From: Prevotella sp. UBA3675
GTDB taxonomy: Bacteria; Bacteroidota; Bacteroidia; Bacteroidales; Bacteroidaceae
Length of the DNA: 64,000 nt
Direction: 5' to 3'
Assembly (NCBI GenBank): GCA_002372235.1
Contig: DFJI01000029.1
Coordinates: 20,024 to 84,023 of the forward strand
Part shown: positions 51,842 to 60,217 of the stretch, piece after piece
How positions within the stretch are numbered: position 1 is the stretch's first letter
How the letters are laid out: every line of letters begins with the position of its first letter
Position numbers and translations under genes: made by a program
The notes under the pieces: generated by a model
Told to the model about the DNA's origin: nothing
What the model saw: the letters and a program-made list of their open reading frames with translations, nothing else
Database searches by the model: none

Positions 51842-52897
51842 TCAGAATGCGAGTGTCAGGAAGATGGGGTCGTGGTCGGAGTAGCTGAACTTGAGCTTGA
51901 AGAAATTGATGCCTCGCAGCGACTCGTCGTGGAAGATGTAGTCGATGCGGAACTGCTTTTCGCCGCGAAGGGTGCTCATGAGTCCGTTGCCACACTCGGT
52001 GAAGGCATCGACCAGACGGCCCTTCATGGTGCGGTAGGTGTAGGAGTAGGGCACGTCGTTGAAGTCGCCGCATACGATGACGGGGTGGGGGCTCTCGCTG
52101 ATGTAGCGGGCCAGGGTGTCGGCCTGTGTGGCCCGCACGGCCATGCCCCGGGTGATGTTGCCGTAGATGGCGCTCAGGAAGGCAGCGCGGTCGTCGTCGG
52201 CTCCCTGCATTTTGAGCTTGGCGGCCTTGTGCAATGTGCGGTTGATGCCGGTGGTCTCAAGATGCACGTTGAAGATGCGCAGCATTCGTCCGTTGACCTC
52301 GATGTCGGCCCACATAGCGCTGTTGTTGGAGGCACCGAAGGCGATGGTGCCCGACTGTCTGACGGGGTACTGGCTGAAGATGACCATGTCGTTGCGCCCC
52401 TGGGCCATGTGGCCGAAGCTGTTCTGGTAGGTAGCGGTGTTGTCGTGGTCGCCGCTCTGCTCCATGAATTCCTGCAGGCAGAGAATGTTGATCTTGCGGT
52501 CTTTCATTTCCGACAGGATGTTGTCGGCCTTGAACCCGGTAATCTCTCGTCCGAACAGGGCCACGTTGTAGCTGGCTATGGTGAGGTCGGACTTGGCAGA
52601 GCTGCCTGAAGAGAAGAGGGAGAACTGATAGAATGTGCCGATGTAGGGAATGCAGCACAGCAGCGTGACGAAGGGTATGGCGCACCAGTGCCACCGGCGG
52701 CGAATGAGCCAAATGGCCAGTGTGACGACATTGCCTATCACGAATATGGGCAACGCGAGTACGATGATGGCCAAAGCCGTCTCGCGGGCGGGGCTGGCAT
52801 AGCCTCCGAAGAGGCCGATAAAGGTGAACACTGAGGTCATGACCGTGATGACCAAGAGCATGAATGAAAAATATCTGTAAACTGCAAGTTTGCCCAT
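51842..52897 (-). CDS. Membrane-anchored endonuclease/exonuclease/phosphatase-family protein
   Basis: 351 residues. Three N-terminal transmembrane helices, then an EEP domain: LTIASYNVALFG, LCLQEFME, FNVHLETTG, CGDFNDVPYSYTYR and the C-terminal SDHDPIF. The metal-binding Asn, Glu, Asp and His of the fold are present. The domain faces outside; substrate could be a phosphodiester or lipid. Nine nt from the hybrid kinase gene. Confidence 0.85.
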   Translation of the reverse strand: MGKLAVYRYFSFMLLVITVMTSVFTFIGLFGGYASPARETALAIIVLALPIFVIGNVVTLAIWLIRRRWHWCAIPFVTLLCCIPYIGTFYQFSLFSSGSSAKSDLTIASYNVALFGREITGFKADNILSEMKDRKINILCLQEFMEQSGDHDNTATYQNSFGHMAQGRNDMVIFSQYPVRQSGTIAFGASNNSAMWADIEVNGRMLRIFNVHLETTGINRTLHKAAKLKMQGADDDRAAFLSAIYGNITRGMAVRATQADTLARYISESPHPVIVCGDFNDVPYSYTYRTMKGRLVDAFTECGNGLMSTLRGEKQFRIDYIFHDESLRGINFFKLKFSYSDHDPIFLTLAF

Positions 52898-52905
52898 AGC
52901 TGATG

Positions 52906-54168
52906 TTACTCTCCGATGTATTTTTTAACGATTTCAATGAGGTCTTCCACGCGGAACGGCTTGGCCATGAAGGCATCGCAGCCGGCGGCCTTGGCTTCGC
53001 GAATGTTCTCATCGAAGGCATAGGCGCTCAGGGCAATGATGGGCGTGTCGCTGTCCACCTCTTTTATAATGCGCGTAGCATCGAGCCCGTCCATTTCGGG
53101 CATTCGGATGTCCATCAGGATCAGGTCTGGTTTCTCGTCTTCGTTCATGGTGACGGCTTCAATGCCGTTGTGGGCGCGCAGGAGCCGATAGCGCTTCTGC
53201 AGCACGATGCGCACCAGTTCATAGTTGCTCTCCTCGTCTTCGGCCACCAGGATGGTCTTCATGTTGGCCTCGTCGATACGGTTGTTTACGCGCAGCGTGC
53301 GCATGCCAATGGTGGAAGCCTGGTTGTTGGTGCTCATGCCGCCAAAGGTGCCGTGGAAGGGCAGGCGGAAGGTGAAGGTGGAGCCTTTGCCCACCTCGGA
53401 CTGCACATTGATAGTGCCGCCCATCTTCTCAACGATGATCTTGCAAAGGGCTAAGCCCAGTCCGAAGCCTTTCTGCTGATCGGCATCCTTTGAGGCATAG
53501 GTGTCGAAGATGTGGGCAATGAAGTCGGGGGCAATGCCCGACCCGGTATCTTTCACGTAGAACTCGATGTGCTGACCGTTGTTGACCATGTTGAAGCCAA
53601 AGGTGATGGTGCCGCGAGGGGTGTGCTTCAGCGCGTTGGAGATGAGATTGGAGAACACCTGTGTGAGGCGGTTCTCGTCGGTGTTCATGGTGACAGCCAC
53701 GTCGGGCCTGTTCACCACGAGCTGAACGGTCTCGGGGCAGCGGAACTTGAACAGTTGCTTGATGCTGTTGAACAGGGTGCCCAGATCGGTGGGCGAATTC
53801 TTGATGACGATGTCGCCAGACTCAACGCGACTCAGGTCGAGAATCTCGTTGACGAGACTCATCAGCCGCGTGTTGTTGCTCTCAATGATTTCCATATAGG
53901 TCATGCGCTCTTCAGCCGAGTCGGTCTCGACCATGATGCGTGAGAATCCCTCGATGGCATTGAGAGGAGTTCGTATCTCATGAGACATGTTAGCGAGGAA
54001 AAGTGACTTCATCTGGCTTTCCTTCATAGCCTTGGCCGCTTTTTCCTCGTATTCCTTTAGCTTTTGGTTGGCTTGCTCAAGACGCTGGTTGGCCAATGTG
54101 AGTTGTCGGCTTACTTCAGCGTATTTTTGCAGCAAAACTTCTTTCTCGTCCTGATTCATCGTTGTCAA
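52906..54168 (-). CDS. Hybrid histidine kinase with receiver domain
   Basis: 420 residues, no transmembrane helix. N-terminal coiled coil (QLTLANQRLEQANQKLKEYEEK), HisKA with FLANMSHEIRTPLNAIEGF, HATPase with NLISNALKHTPRG, DTGSGIAPDF and GFGLGLALCKII, then a C-terminal receiver with phospho-Asp in LILMDIRMPEMDG and Lys in MAKPF. A soluble sensor with no obvious input domain other than the coiled coil. Start 54168 or 54159. A -7 box lies at 54188-54196 (TAAATTTGC). Confidence 0.9.
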   Translation of the reverse strand: MTTMNQDEKEVLLQKYAEVSRQLTLANQRLEQANQKLKEYEEKAAKAMKESQMKSLFLANMSHEIRTPLNAIEGFSRIMVETDSAEERMTYMEIIESNNTRLMSLVNEILDLSRVESGDIVIKNSPTDLGTLFNSIKQLFKFRCPETVQLVVNRPDVAVTMNTDENRLTQVFSNLISNALKHTPRGTITFGFNMVNNGQHIEFYVKDTGSGIAPDFIAHIFDTYASKDADQQKGFGLGLALCKIIVEKMGGTINVQSEVGKGSTFTFRLPFHGTFGGMSTNNQASTIGMRTLRVNNRIDEANMKTILVAEDEESNYELVRIVLQKRYRLLRAHNGIEAVTMNEDEKPDLILMDIRMPEMDGLDATRIIKEVDSDTPIIALSAYAFDENIREAKAAGCDAFMAKPFRVEDLIEIVKKYIGE

Positions 54169-54187
54169 ACTCTATGAGATTCAGCAC

Positions 54188-54196
54188 GCAAATTTA
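54188..54196 (-). promoter_or_regulatory. -7 box of the hybrid kinase operon
   Basis: TAAATTTGC on the minus strand; -33 spacing is poor (15 nt to TTTG). Confidence 0.45.
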
Positions 54197-54298
54197 TATA
54201 AGTTTGGATGGCAAAAGGTCGATTTTCCGTGAAAAATAGTTTAAAAAGCATCAATTGTTGACGCATATTATTTATTTTAAACTTAAACAGACGGATTT

Positions 54299-55501
54299 TC
54301 AACCTCTTTTTGCCTTTTCCCATGCTCCGCTGCTCTTGTGAGTGCGCAAATAGCTGATGCCACGGAATACGTTGATATTCATGAAAAGGAAGTAATAGGG
54401 CACGTAGAGCAGCTTGCTCTTGCGCCCCTTGGTGGATAGCCAATAACCGAGGAAGGCGCTCAGGTAGAAGAGTATCTGAAGAATCCAGATGACGTTGTAG
54501 AGGGGGCCGGCCTTCATGAGCACTAAAGCCACGTTGAGCGGAATGAGCGCCATGAGTGCAAACGGGGTGATGCTCCAGCGCAACACGCGATGGGAGACGA
54601 AAAGGAAACTGGTCTTGGGATAGCGGAAGGGATTCATGAGCGACCGCAGCCACCAGATGCTCTGCAGTCCGCCGGCGGCTATGCGGCGCTTGCGCTTCGA
54701 CTCCTCCTCCAGGTTGGCCGAGCCGTACTCCGTGGCGTAGGCATTGCTGGTATAGGCTATCTTGTAGCCCTTCTGCAGAATGAGCATGGAAATCATGAAG
54801 TCGTCGAGAAGGGCATTGCTCGGGGCTGCCTCGTAAACACTCATGCGCACGGCAAACAGTTCGCCGGCTGCGCCCATAGCCGAATAGAGCTGGCTGTCCC
54901 AGCGCTTCAGGGCGCTCTCATACTTCCAGTAGATGCCCTCGCCCTCAGAGGCTATCTGGCCGTCGGCAGTAGCGGCTGTCTGGCGGGCTGCCACACGCTT
55001 CTCACCGCTCACGCATCCCACTTCGGGGTTCATGAACAGGCGCACAATCTCCTTGATGCTGCCAGGATTGAGCATGGTGTTGGCATCGGTGAACACTACG
55101 TAGTCGGCCTGATTTTCCTGTAAGCCATGCTGCATGGCAGCTGCCTTGCCACGGCGTTCGGGCGAGAAGACGAGCTTCACTTCGTCGTAGGCGGCCAGCA
55201 GTTCGTTCGAATGGTCATTGGAGCCGTCGGTCACCCACATCACGCACAGCTTCTCGCGCGGATAGTCGAGCTGGCGGATGTTCTCCATCTTCTCGGGAAT
55301 CACGTCTTCCTCGTTGTAGGCACAAATCATGAGGGTGACGGGGGGCAACAGGTCTTCGTTGAGGGGTAGTACGGGCTCAAGGTTGCGGAATCCCAGCATG
55401 TGCTTCACTTTCAGGACTATGTAGAGCAAAAGGCCATAGCCAAGATAGGTATAGAAAACAAGGACGACGCAACACCAGAAAGCTATCTTCAATGTCAGCA
55501 T
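54299..55501 (-). CDS. Membrane GT2 glycosyltransferase
   Basis: 400 residues. One N-terminal transmembrane helix, a GT-A domain (LMICAYNEEDVIPEKMENIR, WVTDGSNDHSNELL, VVFTDANTMLNPGSI, LLDDFMISMLILQKGY, then KRKRRIAAGGLQ), and three or four C-terminal helices. Resembles processive-type or poly-N-acetylglucosamine-like transferases. Inverting, using a nucleotide sugar at the inner face. Product unknown. Sits alone behind a consensus promoter. Confidence 0.87.
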   Translation of the reverse strand: MLTLKIAFWCCVVLVFYTYLGYGLLLYIVLKVKHMLGFRNLEPVLPLNEDLLPPVTLMICAYNEEDVIPEKMENIRQLDYPREKLCVMWVTDGSNDHSNELLAAYDEVKLVFSPERRGKAAAMQHGLQENQADYVVFTDANTMLNPGSIKEIVRLFMNPEVGCVSGEKRVAARQTAATADGQIASEGEGIYWKYESALKRWDSQLYSAMGAAGELFAVRMSVYEAAPSNALLDDFMISMLILQKGYKIAYTSNAYATEYGSANLEEESKRKRRIAAGGLQSIWWLRSLMNPFRYPKTSFLFVSHRVLRWSITPFALMALIPLNVALVLMKAGPLYNVIWILQILFYLSAFLGYWLSTKGRKSKLLYVPYYFLFMNINVFRGISYLRTHKSSGAWEKAKRG

Positions 55502-55528
55502 ATTTCAGTTTACTTTTAGTTTGACGAG

Positions 55529-55560
55529 GCAAAATTACGGAAAAACGGGTGAAGTGCAAA
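55529..55560 (-). promoter_or_regulatory. Promoter of the GT2 gene, inside a terminator
   Basis: Minus strand TTTG (55560-55557), exactly 19 nt, TAATTTTGC (55537-55529). The -33 box lies inside one arm of the terminator hairpin of the upstream gene. Confidence 0.85.
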
Positions 55561-55598
55561 AGAAAGTTGGCTTTTCTTTTGCACTTCACCCGTTTTTT
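55541..55598 (-). terminator. Strong terminator after the sigma operon
   Basis: Nearly perfect arms of about 24 nt (55542-55565 with 55574-55597), core CGGGTGAAGTGCAAAAG, with T runs on both sides. Ends the ECF sigma/anti-sigma/Spy-like transcript. Confidence 0.92.
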
Positions 55599-55613
55599 GG
55601 TTCAAAAGTCCCG

Positions 55614-56201
55614 TCAGTCCTCCTTGCTGAACCGTTTGCCTTGTGGGCGCTTGCCTTGCTGCCCCTTCTGATGCTTGCCCATCTTGGCACTGTGCATTCT
55701 GTGCTTGCCCTTCGGGTGCATCTTGCGCTCCATGATTTTCTTCTGTATTTTCTTCTCTACGTCGAAGAAGCGGTTCAGCTGGCGTCCGTCAAGCACTTTT
55801 GCAAACTGGTCGAGATACTTCATCTGAATGTTCTGGGCCTTCTGCTGCATCTCTATCTTCTTTTTCTTGGCAGCGGCCACTTCGGCGCTCGTGAGTGACT
55901 TTGGCTGCGGTCGCTGCTGCTTCGCGTCTTTCTGGTCGCCAGTCTTGGCATCCTTGTTGCCGCCTTTCTTACCGGCTTTCTTCATGCGGGCCTCGTTCCA
56001 CAGGGAGCGCATCTCCTCGTTGTATTGGCGATAGATGGGCACGAACTTCGCCTTCTGCTCGTCGGTGATGTTGAGGCGATAGACCAGCTCGCGCACCTTG
56101 GCGTTGAAGAATTTTTCGTGAATGCTGTCATTCTTAGTGGTCTGTGCTGAAGCCGACAGGGTCGAGATAATCAGCATCAAAGCTAAAATCATTTGTTTCA
56201 T
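55614..56201 (-). CDS. Spy/CpxP-like periplasmic protein
   Basis: 195 residues. Signal peptide MKQMILALMLIISTLSASAQ; then a helical LTxxQ-like protein: LNITDEQKAKFVPIYRQYNEEMRSL and LTSAEVAAAKKKKIEMQQKAQNIQ, DQFAKVLDGRQLNRFFDVEKKIQKK. Very basic C-terminus rich in Lys, Gly and His. Third gene of the operon with the ECF sigma factor and its anti-sigma candidate, so likely an envelope-stress effector or sensor. Confidence 0.75.
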   Translation of the reverse strand: MKQMILALMLIISTLSASAQTTKNDSIHEKFFNAKVRELVYRLNITDEQKAKFVPIYRQYNEEMRSLWNEARMKKAGKKGGNKDAKTGDQKDAKQQRPQPKSLTSAEVAAAKKKKIEMQQKAQNIQMKYLDQFAKVLDGRQLNRFFDVEKKIQKKIMERKMHPKGKHRMHSAKMGKHQKGQQGKRPQGKRFSKED

Positions 56202-56258
56202 AATCGTAGTTTTTTTAAAAGAAGTGAATACTATTATTTGTTTTGTCTTGTGCGTGGG

Positions 56259-56645
56259 TTAATCGTACTCGGGTTCTTCCTCTATTTCGTAGTAGGAGAG
56301 CTGTTGTGCCTCGTCGTCGGTCAGCGTGTTGAGGAACTCGTCGATGGGTCCGTCGGAGGCATCGGCCAGCAGGGCGTTGTCGGCAGTCTGGGCAATCGTG
56401 TCCTGTGGCAGTTCGGCTTCGGCCAGCTGGTCACTGGCAGGGCGCAGCTGTGTGACGGCTATGACCAGCAACAGGATAGCGGCGGCTGCAGCACTGGTGA
56501 TGAGTGGGCGCAAGGTGCGCACGCGGGCTTTCGGCTTGCTGGCCTGAAGAATGGCCTGCTCGGTTGACTGCTCGATCAGTCGGTTCAGATAGTCCTTGCT
56601 CTCGGCATAGGGCATTCGTTTCTGTATGTCTTCAAACTGTTTCAT
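56259..56645 (-). CDS. Probable anti-sigma factor
   Basis: 128 residues. Short N-terminal helical part (FEDIQKRMPYAESKDYLNRLIEQ), one transmembrane helix (about 50-68, ITSAAAAAILLLVIAVTQL), acidic periplasmic tail. Encoded 1 nt after the ECF sigma gene; the layout and context suggest it holds the sigma factor at the membrane. No zinc-anti-sigma motif. Confidence 0.65.
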   Translation of the reverse strand: MKQFEDIQKRMPYAESKDYLNRLIEQSTEQAILQASKPKARVRTLRPLITSAAAAAILLLVIAVTQLRPASDQLAEAELPQDTIAQTADNALLADASDGPIDEFLNTLTDDEAQQLSYYEIEEEPEYD

Positions 56646-56646
56646 C

Positions 56647-57225
56647 TTATGAGTGGGTTTTAATATAGTTCTTAACTTTTTCTACTGCATAGTGGTAGTT
56701 GGCCTTCAGCGTGCCGGCGCTCTTGCCTGTGATGCGTGCTATCTCGTCGTAGCTCAGCTCGTCATAGTAGCGCAGGTTGAACGCGATGCGCTGTTGGGTG
56801 GGCAGTGTGAGCAGCGCTTTCTGGAAGAGCACTTCGGCGGCATTGCTGTCAAGTGAAGTCTCGGCTTGCAAACGGCTCGTGAGCGTGGGGGCAAGTGAGT
56901 CGATGCTCTGGAAGAAGTGCGTCTGACGGCGCAATAGGTTCAGCGCCTCATTGGTGGCGATGCGATACATCCAGGAACTGAGCTGTCCCTCACCCTTGAA
57001 GGAATCGATGCTGGAGAAAATCTTGATGAAGGTCTCCTGTAGGGCATCCTCGGCATCGTCGTGCGACACTACGATTCGGCGTATGTGCCAGTAGAGTGTC
57101 TCGCCATATTGCTTGGTCAGCAGACGGAAGCCGCGCTCGCGCTCTTGGGGCGAAGCCAACATCTGGCGTAGCTGCTCCTGCGTGGCATCAGGGTTCTGTG
57201 GGTGCTGTCGTGCGTCTTGTTGCAT
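56647..57225 (-). CDS. ECF sigma factor
   Basis: 192 residues from MQQDARQHPQNPD (57225); the longer frame runs through a promoter-like AT-rich spacer. Region 2: RRIVVSHDDAEDALQETFIKIFSS and SSWMYRIATNEALN; region 4: LPTQQRIAFNLRYYDELSYDEIARITGKSAGTLKA. Directs RNA polymerase to a stress regulon, probably including its own operon. Confidence 0.92.
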   Translation of the reverse strand: MQQDARQHPQNPDATQEQLRQMLASPQERERGFRLLTKQYGETLYWHIRRIVVSHDDAEDALQETFIKIFSSIDSFKGEGQLSSWMYRIATNEALNLLRRQTHFFQSIDSLAPTLTSRLQAETSLDSNAAEVLFQKALLTLPTQQRIAFNLRYYDELSYDEIARITGKSAGTLKANYHYAVEKVKNYIKTHS

Positions 57226-57297
57226 GTCTTTTTTTGTTCTGCATTCGATTATATGATACACGAAAAAGGGAAAAGTAAAAAAACGGGATGAAAAAAA

Positions 57298-57326
57298 ATC
57301 CGATGCAGTTTTCCTGCACCGGATTT
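57298..57326 (-). terminator. Terminator of the rnf operon
   Basis: AATCCGATGCAG pairs with CTGCACCGGATT with one mismatch, loop TTTTC; on the minus strand it is followed by a run of eight T. Twenty-odd nt after the rnfA stop. Confidence 0.85.
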
Positions 57327-57348
57327 TCATATTATTAATGAGGTGTAA

Positions 57349-57951
57349 TCAATCGAGGCCGAAAAGCACTTTCAGACCGCCATCGACGCCTGAGAAGCCC
57401 ATGAAGGCGAGGCTCAGCAAGCCGGCAGAGACCAGCACGATGGCCATGCCCTGCATGCCCTTGGGAACCTTGACCAGCTCCAGCTGTTCGCGCATGCCGG
57501 CAAAGACGGTCAGTGCCAGTCCGAAGCCAATAGCCGTAGAGAAGGCATAGACGGTGCTCTGCAGCAGGTCGAAGTCTTTCTGAATGACCAGTATGGCCAC
57601 GCCCAGCACGGCACAGTTGGTGGTGATGAGCGGCAGGAAGATGCCCAGAGCCTGATAGAGGGCAGGGGAGACCTTCTTCAGCACGATCTCAACCATCTGC
57701 ACGAGTGAGGCGATGACGAGGATGAAGGCAATGGTCTGCAGATATTGCAGTCCGAAAGCATCGAGCACGAATTTCTGCACAAGCCACGTCACGATTGTGG
57801 CTAATGTCAGCACAAAGGCTACGGCAGCCGACATACCCAGTGAGGTGTCTATCTTCTTCGATACACCGAGGAAGGGACAGATGCCAAGGAACTGTGACAA
57901 CACGATGTTGTTCACGAAAATGGCGCTAATGAAAATCAATATATATTCCAT
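57349..57951 (-). CDS. rnfA: RnfA, electron transport complex membrane subunit
   Basis: 200 residues, six transmembrane helices. Starts YILIFISAIFVNNIVLSQFLGICPFLG with the conserved Cys in the first helix region, and TNCAVLGVAI further on, the two half-membrane Cys sites shared with RnfE and NqrE/D. Part of the Rnf complex that couples ferredoxin:NAD oxidoreduction to ion pumping. Last gene of the operon. Confidence 0.93.
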   Translation of the reverse strand: MEYILIFISAIFVNNIVLSQFLGICPFLGVSKKIDTSLGMSAAVAFVLTLATIVTWLVQKFVLDAFGLQYLQTIAFILVIASLVQMVEIVLKKVSPALYQALGIFLPLITTNCAVLGVAILVIQKDFDLLQSTVYAFSTAIGFGLALTVFAGMREQLELVKVPKGMQGMAIVLVSAGLLSLAFMGFSGVDGGLKVLFGLD

Positions 57952-57981
57952 AGTCGATATTGCTTATGTGACGTTTTAGAA

Positions 57982-58569
57982 TTATGAATTGCCTCGCATC
58001 TTGTTGACAATCGCTATGAGGAAGCCCAAGGTGATGAAAGCACCTGGAGGCAGCACGAAGAGCAGGATGTTGTAGGTCTCAGGCAGCAGCGTGAAGCCGA
58101 ACACGGAGCCGGAACCCAGTACCTCGCGGCAGATGCCCAGCAGGGTGAGACCCAGCGTGAAGCCCAGTCCGATGCCGATACCATCAAACATGGAGGCCAG
58201 AGGCGACTGCTTGGCTGCAAAAGCTTCGGCGCGGCCCAGGATGATGCAGTTGACCACAATCAGCGGAATGAACAGGCCAAGCGCCGCATCGATGTCGGGC
58301 AGATAAGCCTTGATCACCATCTGAAGAATGGTGACAAAAGCGGCTATCACCACAATGAACACAGGAATGCGCACTTTGTCGGGAGTGAGGCTCTTCAAGC
58401 ACGAAATCACGACATTGGTGCAAATGAGCACAGCCATGGTGGCCAGACCCATCGCCATGCCGTTGGTGGCACTTGTGGTGGTGGCCAGCGTGGGACACAT
58501 GCCCAGCATCAGGACGAACGTGGGGTTCTCCTTGACGATACCGTTTTTAATGATATTGATGTAGTTCAT
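57982..58569 (-). CDS. rnfE: RnfE, electron transport complex membrane subunit
   Basis: 195 residues, six transmembrane helices. NGIVKENPTFVLMLGMCPTLA and VVNCIILGRAEAFAAK are the family's Cys-bearing segments. Forms the RnfA/E pair carrying the intramembrane iron-sulfur site. Thirty nt before rnfA, 3 nt after rnfG. Confidence 0.93.
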   Translation of the reverse strand: MNYINIIKNGIVKENPTFVLMLGMCPTLATTTSATNGMAMGLATMAVLICTNVVISCLKSLTPDKVRIPVFIVVIAAFVTILQMVIKAYLPDIDAALGLFIPLIVVNCIILGRAEAFAAKQSPLASMFDGIGIGLGFTLGLTLLGICREVLGSGSVFGFTLLPETYNILLFVLPPGAFITLGFLIAIVNKMRGNS

Positions 58570-58572
58570 AAC

Positions 58573-59199
58573 TTATTCCTCCTCCTTTTGTTTGGTTGCA
58601 CCTGTTTCGCCGTCGGTAGGCGTTGCCTTGTAAGCAGTATAGGCATTGTTCACGGCCAGCAGGAAGGCACGGCTCGTGATTGTGGAGGCAGTGATGGCAT
58701 CAACCTGTCCGCCGTCCTTGCTCACGGTGAGGGGCTCTTGTGGATTCTTGCCGATGATGTCGCCCTTCTCGCCTTTCTGGAACCACTTGTCGGCCTTGGC
58801 ACCGAGACCTGGGGTCTCAGCATGCTCCAGCAGCGTATAGCCCAGAATGTCGCCAGAAGGATTGAACCCTACCAGCACGCGCAAATCGCCACCGAAGCCG
58901 CCTGTAGTGCTCTCAACGGCTGCACCAAGGTCTTCGCCCTGGGCGTTCTTCGTCTGATAGATGATATAGGTGAGCTCTTTGCCCTTCGCATCATTCTGTT
59001 TCACGGTGTCAGTGTGGGCTACGACGATGTCGTCGCTCACCATCACTGCCTTGATGCCGTCTGCCAGGGCTTTCTCTTTCTGCTCGTTGATAGGACCGCT
59101 CGTCAAGTCGTTGACGTAGGCCAGAACAGCGCCCATGATGACGGCTACGCCAGTCAGCACCAGCGTCATGTTCAGTAAAGATGATTCAAGTTTTTTCAT
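58573..59199 (-). CDS. rnfG: RnfG, FMN-binding subunit
   Basis: 208 residues. One N-terminal transmembrane helix, then a periplasmic FMN-binding domain: HAETPGLGAKAD and the FMN-Thr site in DAITASTITSRAF. FMN is linked through a phosphoester to Thr. Hydrophilic KQKEEE tail. Ends 3 nt before rnfE. Confidence 0.92.
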   Translation of the reverse strand: MKKLESSLLNMTLVLTGVAVIMGAVLAYVNDLTSGPINEQKEKALADGIKAVMVSDDIVVAHTDTVKQNDAKGKELTYIIYQTKNAQGEDLGAAVESTTGGFGGDLRVLVGFNPSGDILGYTLLEHAETPGLGAKADKWFQKGEKGDIIGKNPQEPLTVSKDGGQVDAITASTITSRAFLLAVNNAYTAYKATPTDGETGATKQKEEE

Positions 59200-59214
59200 G
59201 ATGTCTGTCCTCCT

Positions 59215-60210
59215 TTACTTTGTTGCCGGCACTTCACCGAAGCGCGTGGGCTTCACATAATTATTAATAAGAGGTGTGAACGCATTCATGATGAGAATGG
59301 CGAACGACATGCCTTCAGGATAGGCACCCCAGTTGCGGATGACCACTGTGAGCAGGCCGATGCACACACCATAGATGAGCTGTCCCTTGCCTGTCATGGG
59401 AGAGGTGACGTAGTCGGTGGCCATGAAGATGGCACCAAGCATGAGACCACCTGAAAGAATGACTGAGAAGGGATCGGCATAGACGGGATTGGCCAGATGG
59501 AGCAGACCGCTCAACACGAACACGGTGCAGATGATGCTCACAGGAATGTGCCATGTGATAATCTTCTTCCACAGCATGAAGGCCAGACCCAGCAACAGGG
59601 CCAGTGCGCAAATCTCACCCAGTGCGCCGGCACCATCGGGATGGTTTCCTAGAAAGAGGGCTGTGGCATCGGGTAATTGCTCAAGCAGGGAAGCATCACC
59701 GCTCTTGATGGCTTCCTTCATCACTGAAAGCGGAGTGGCTCCGGTAGCAGCATCGAGATAGCCCATTTCGCCCACCTTAGGCCAAGTGGTCATCTGAGCA
59801 GGGAAAGCTACCAGCAAGGCTGCACGTCCTACGAGAGCCGGATTGAAAATGTTGCAGCCGAGACCGCCAAACGACATCTTAGAGACACCGATGGCAAACA
59901 AGGCACCAATGATGATAATCCAAACGGGAAGGTTCGACGGCAGGTTGAAGCCAAGCAACAGACCTGTCAGCGCTGCCGAGCCGTCAAGAATGGTGTTGCG
60001 CTCATTCTTGAACATAAATTTATTGATGGCCCACTCGAAGAAGACGCAGGCTGCCACACTCGTGGCGCACACAATGGCCGAGCCAAGGCCAAAATAGAAG
60101 AACGAGACGAGCAGAGCGGGAATGAGGGCGATGATAACGCCGTACATGTTGCGCTCCACAGTATCGGTTCCGTGTGCGTGTGGCGAAAGGGAAACTATTA
60201 ATTTACTCAT
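59215..60210 (-). CDS. rnfD: RnfD, FMN-binding membrane subunit
   Basis: 331 residues, about nine transmembrane helices. Starts KLIVSLSPHAHGTDTVERNMYGV. The FMN-attachment Thr lies in DAATGATPLSVMK, and GGLGCNIFNPALVGRAALL is a family motif. Between rnfC (7 nt) and rnfG (15 nt). Confidence 0.93.
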   Translation of the reverse strand: MSKLIVSLSPHAHGTDTVERNMYGVIIALIPALLVSFFYFGLGSAIVCATSVAACVFFEWAINKFMFKNERNTILDGSAALTGLLLGFNLPSNLPVWIIIIGALFAIGVSKMSFGGLGCNIFNPALVGRAALLVAFPAQMTTWPKVGEMGYLDAATGATPLSVMKEAIKSGDASLLEQLPDATALFLGNHPDGAGALGEICALALLLGLAFMLWKKIITWHIPVSIICTVFVLSGLLHLANPVYADPFSVILSGGLMLGAIFMATDYVTSPMTGKGQLIYGVCIGLLTVVIRNWGAYPEGMSFAILIMNAFTPLINNYVKPTRFGEVPATK

Positions 60211-60217
60211 TTTTTAT

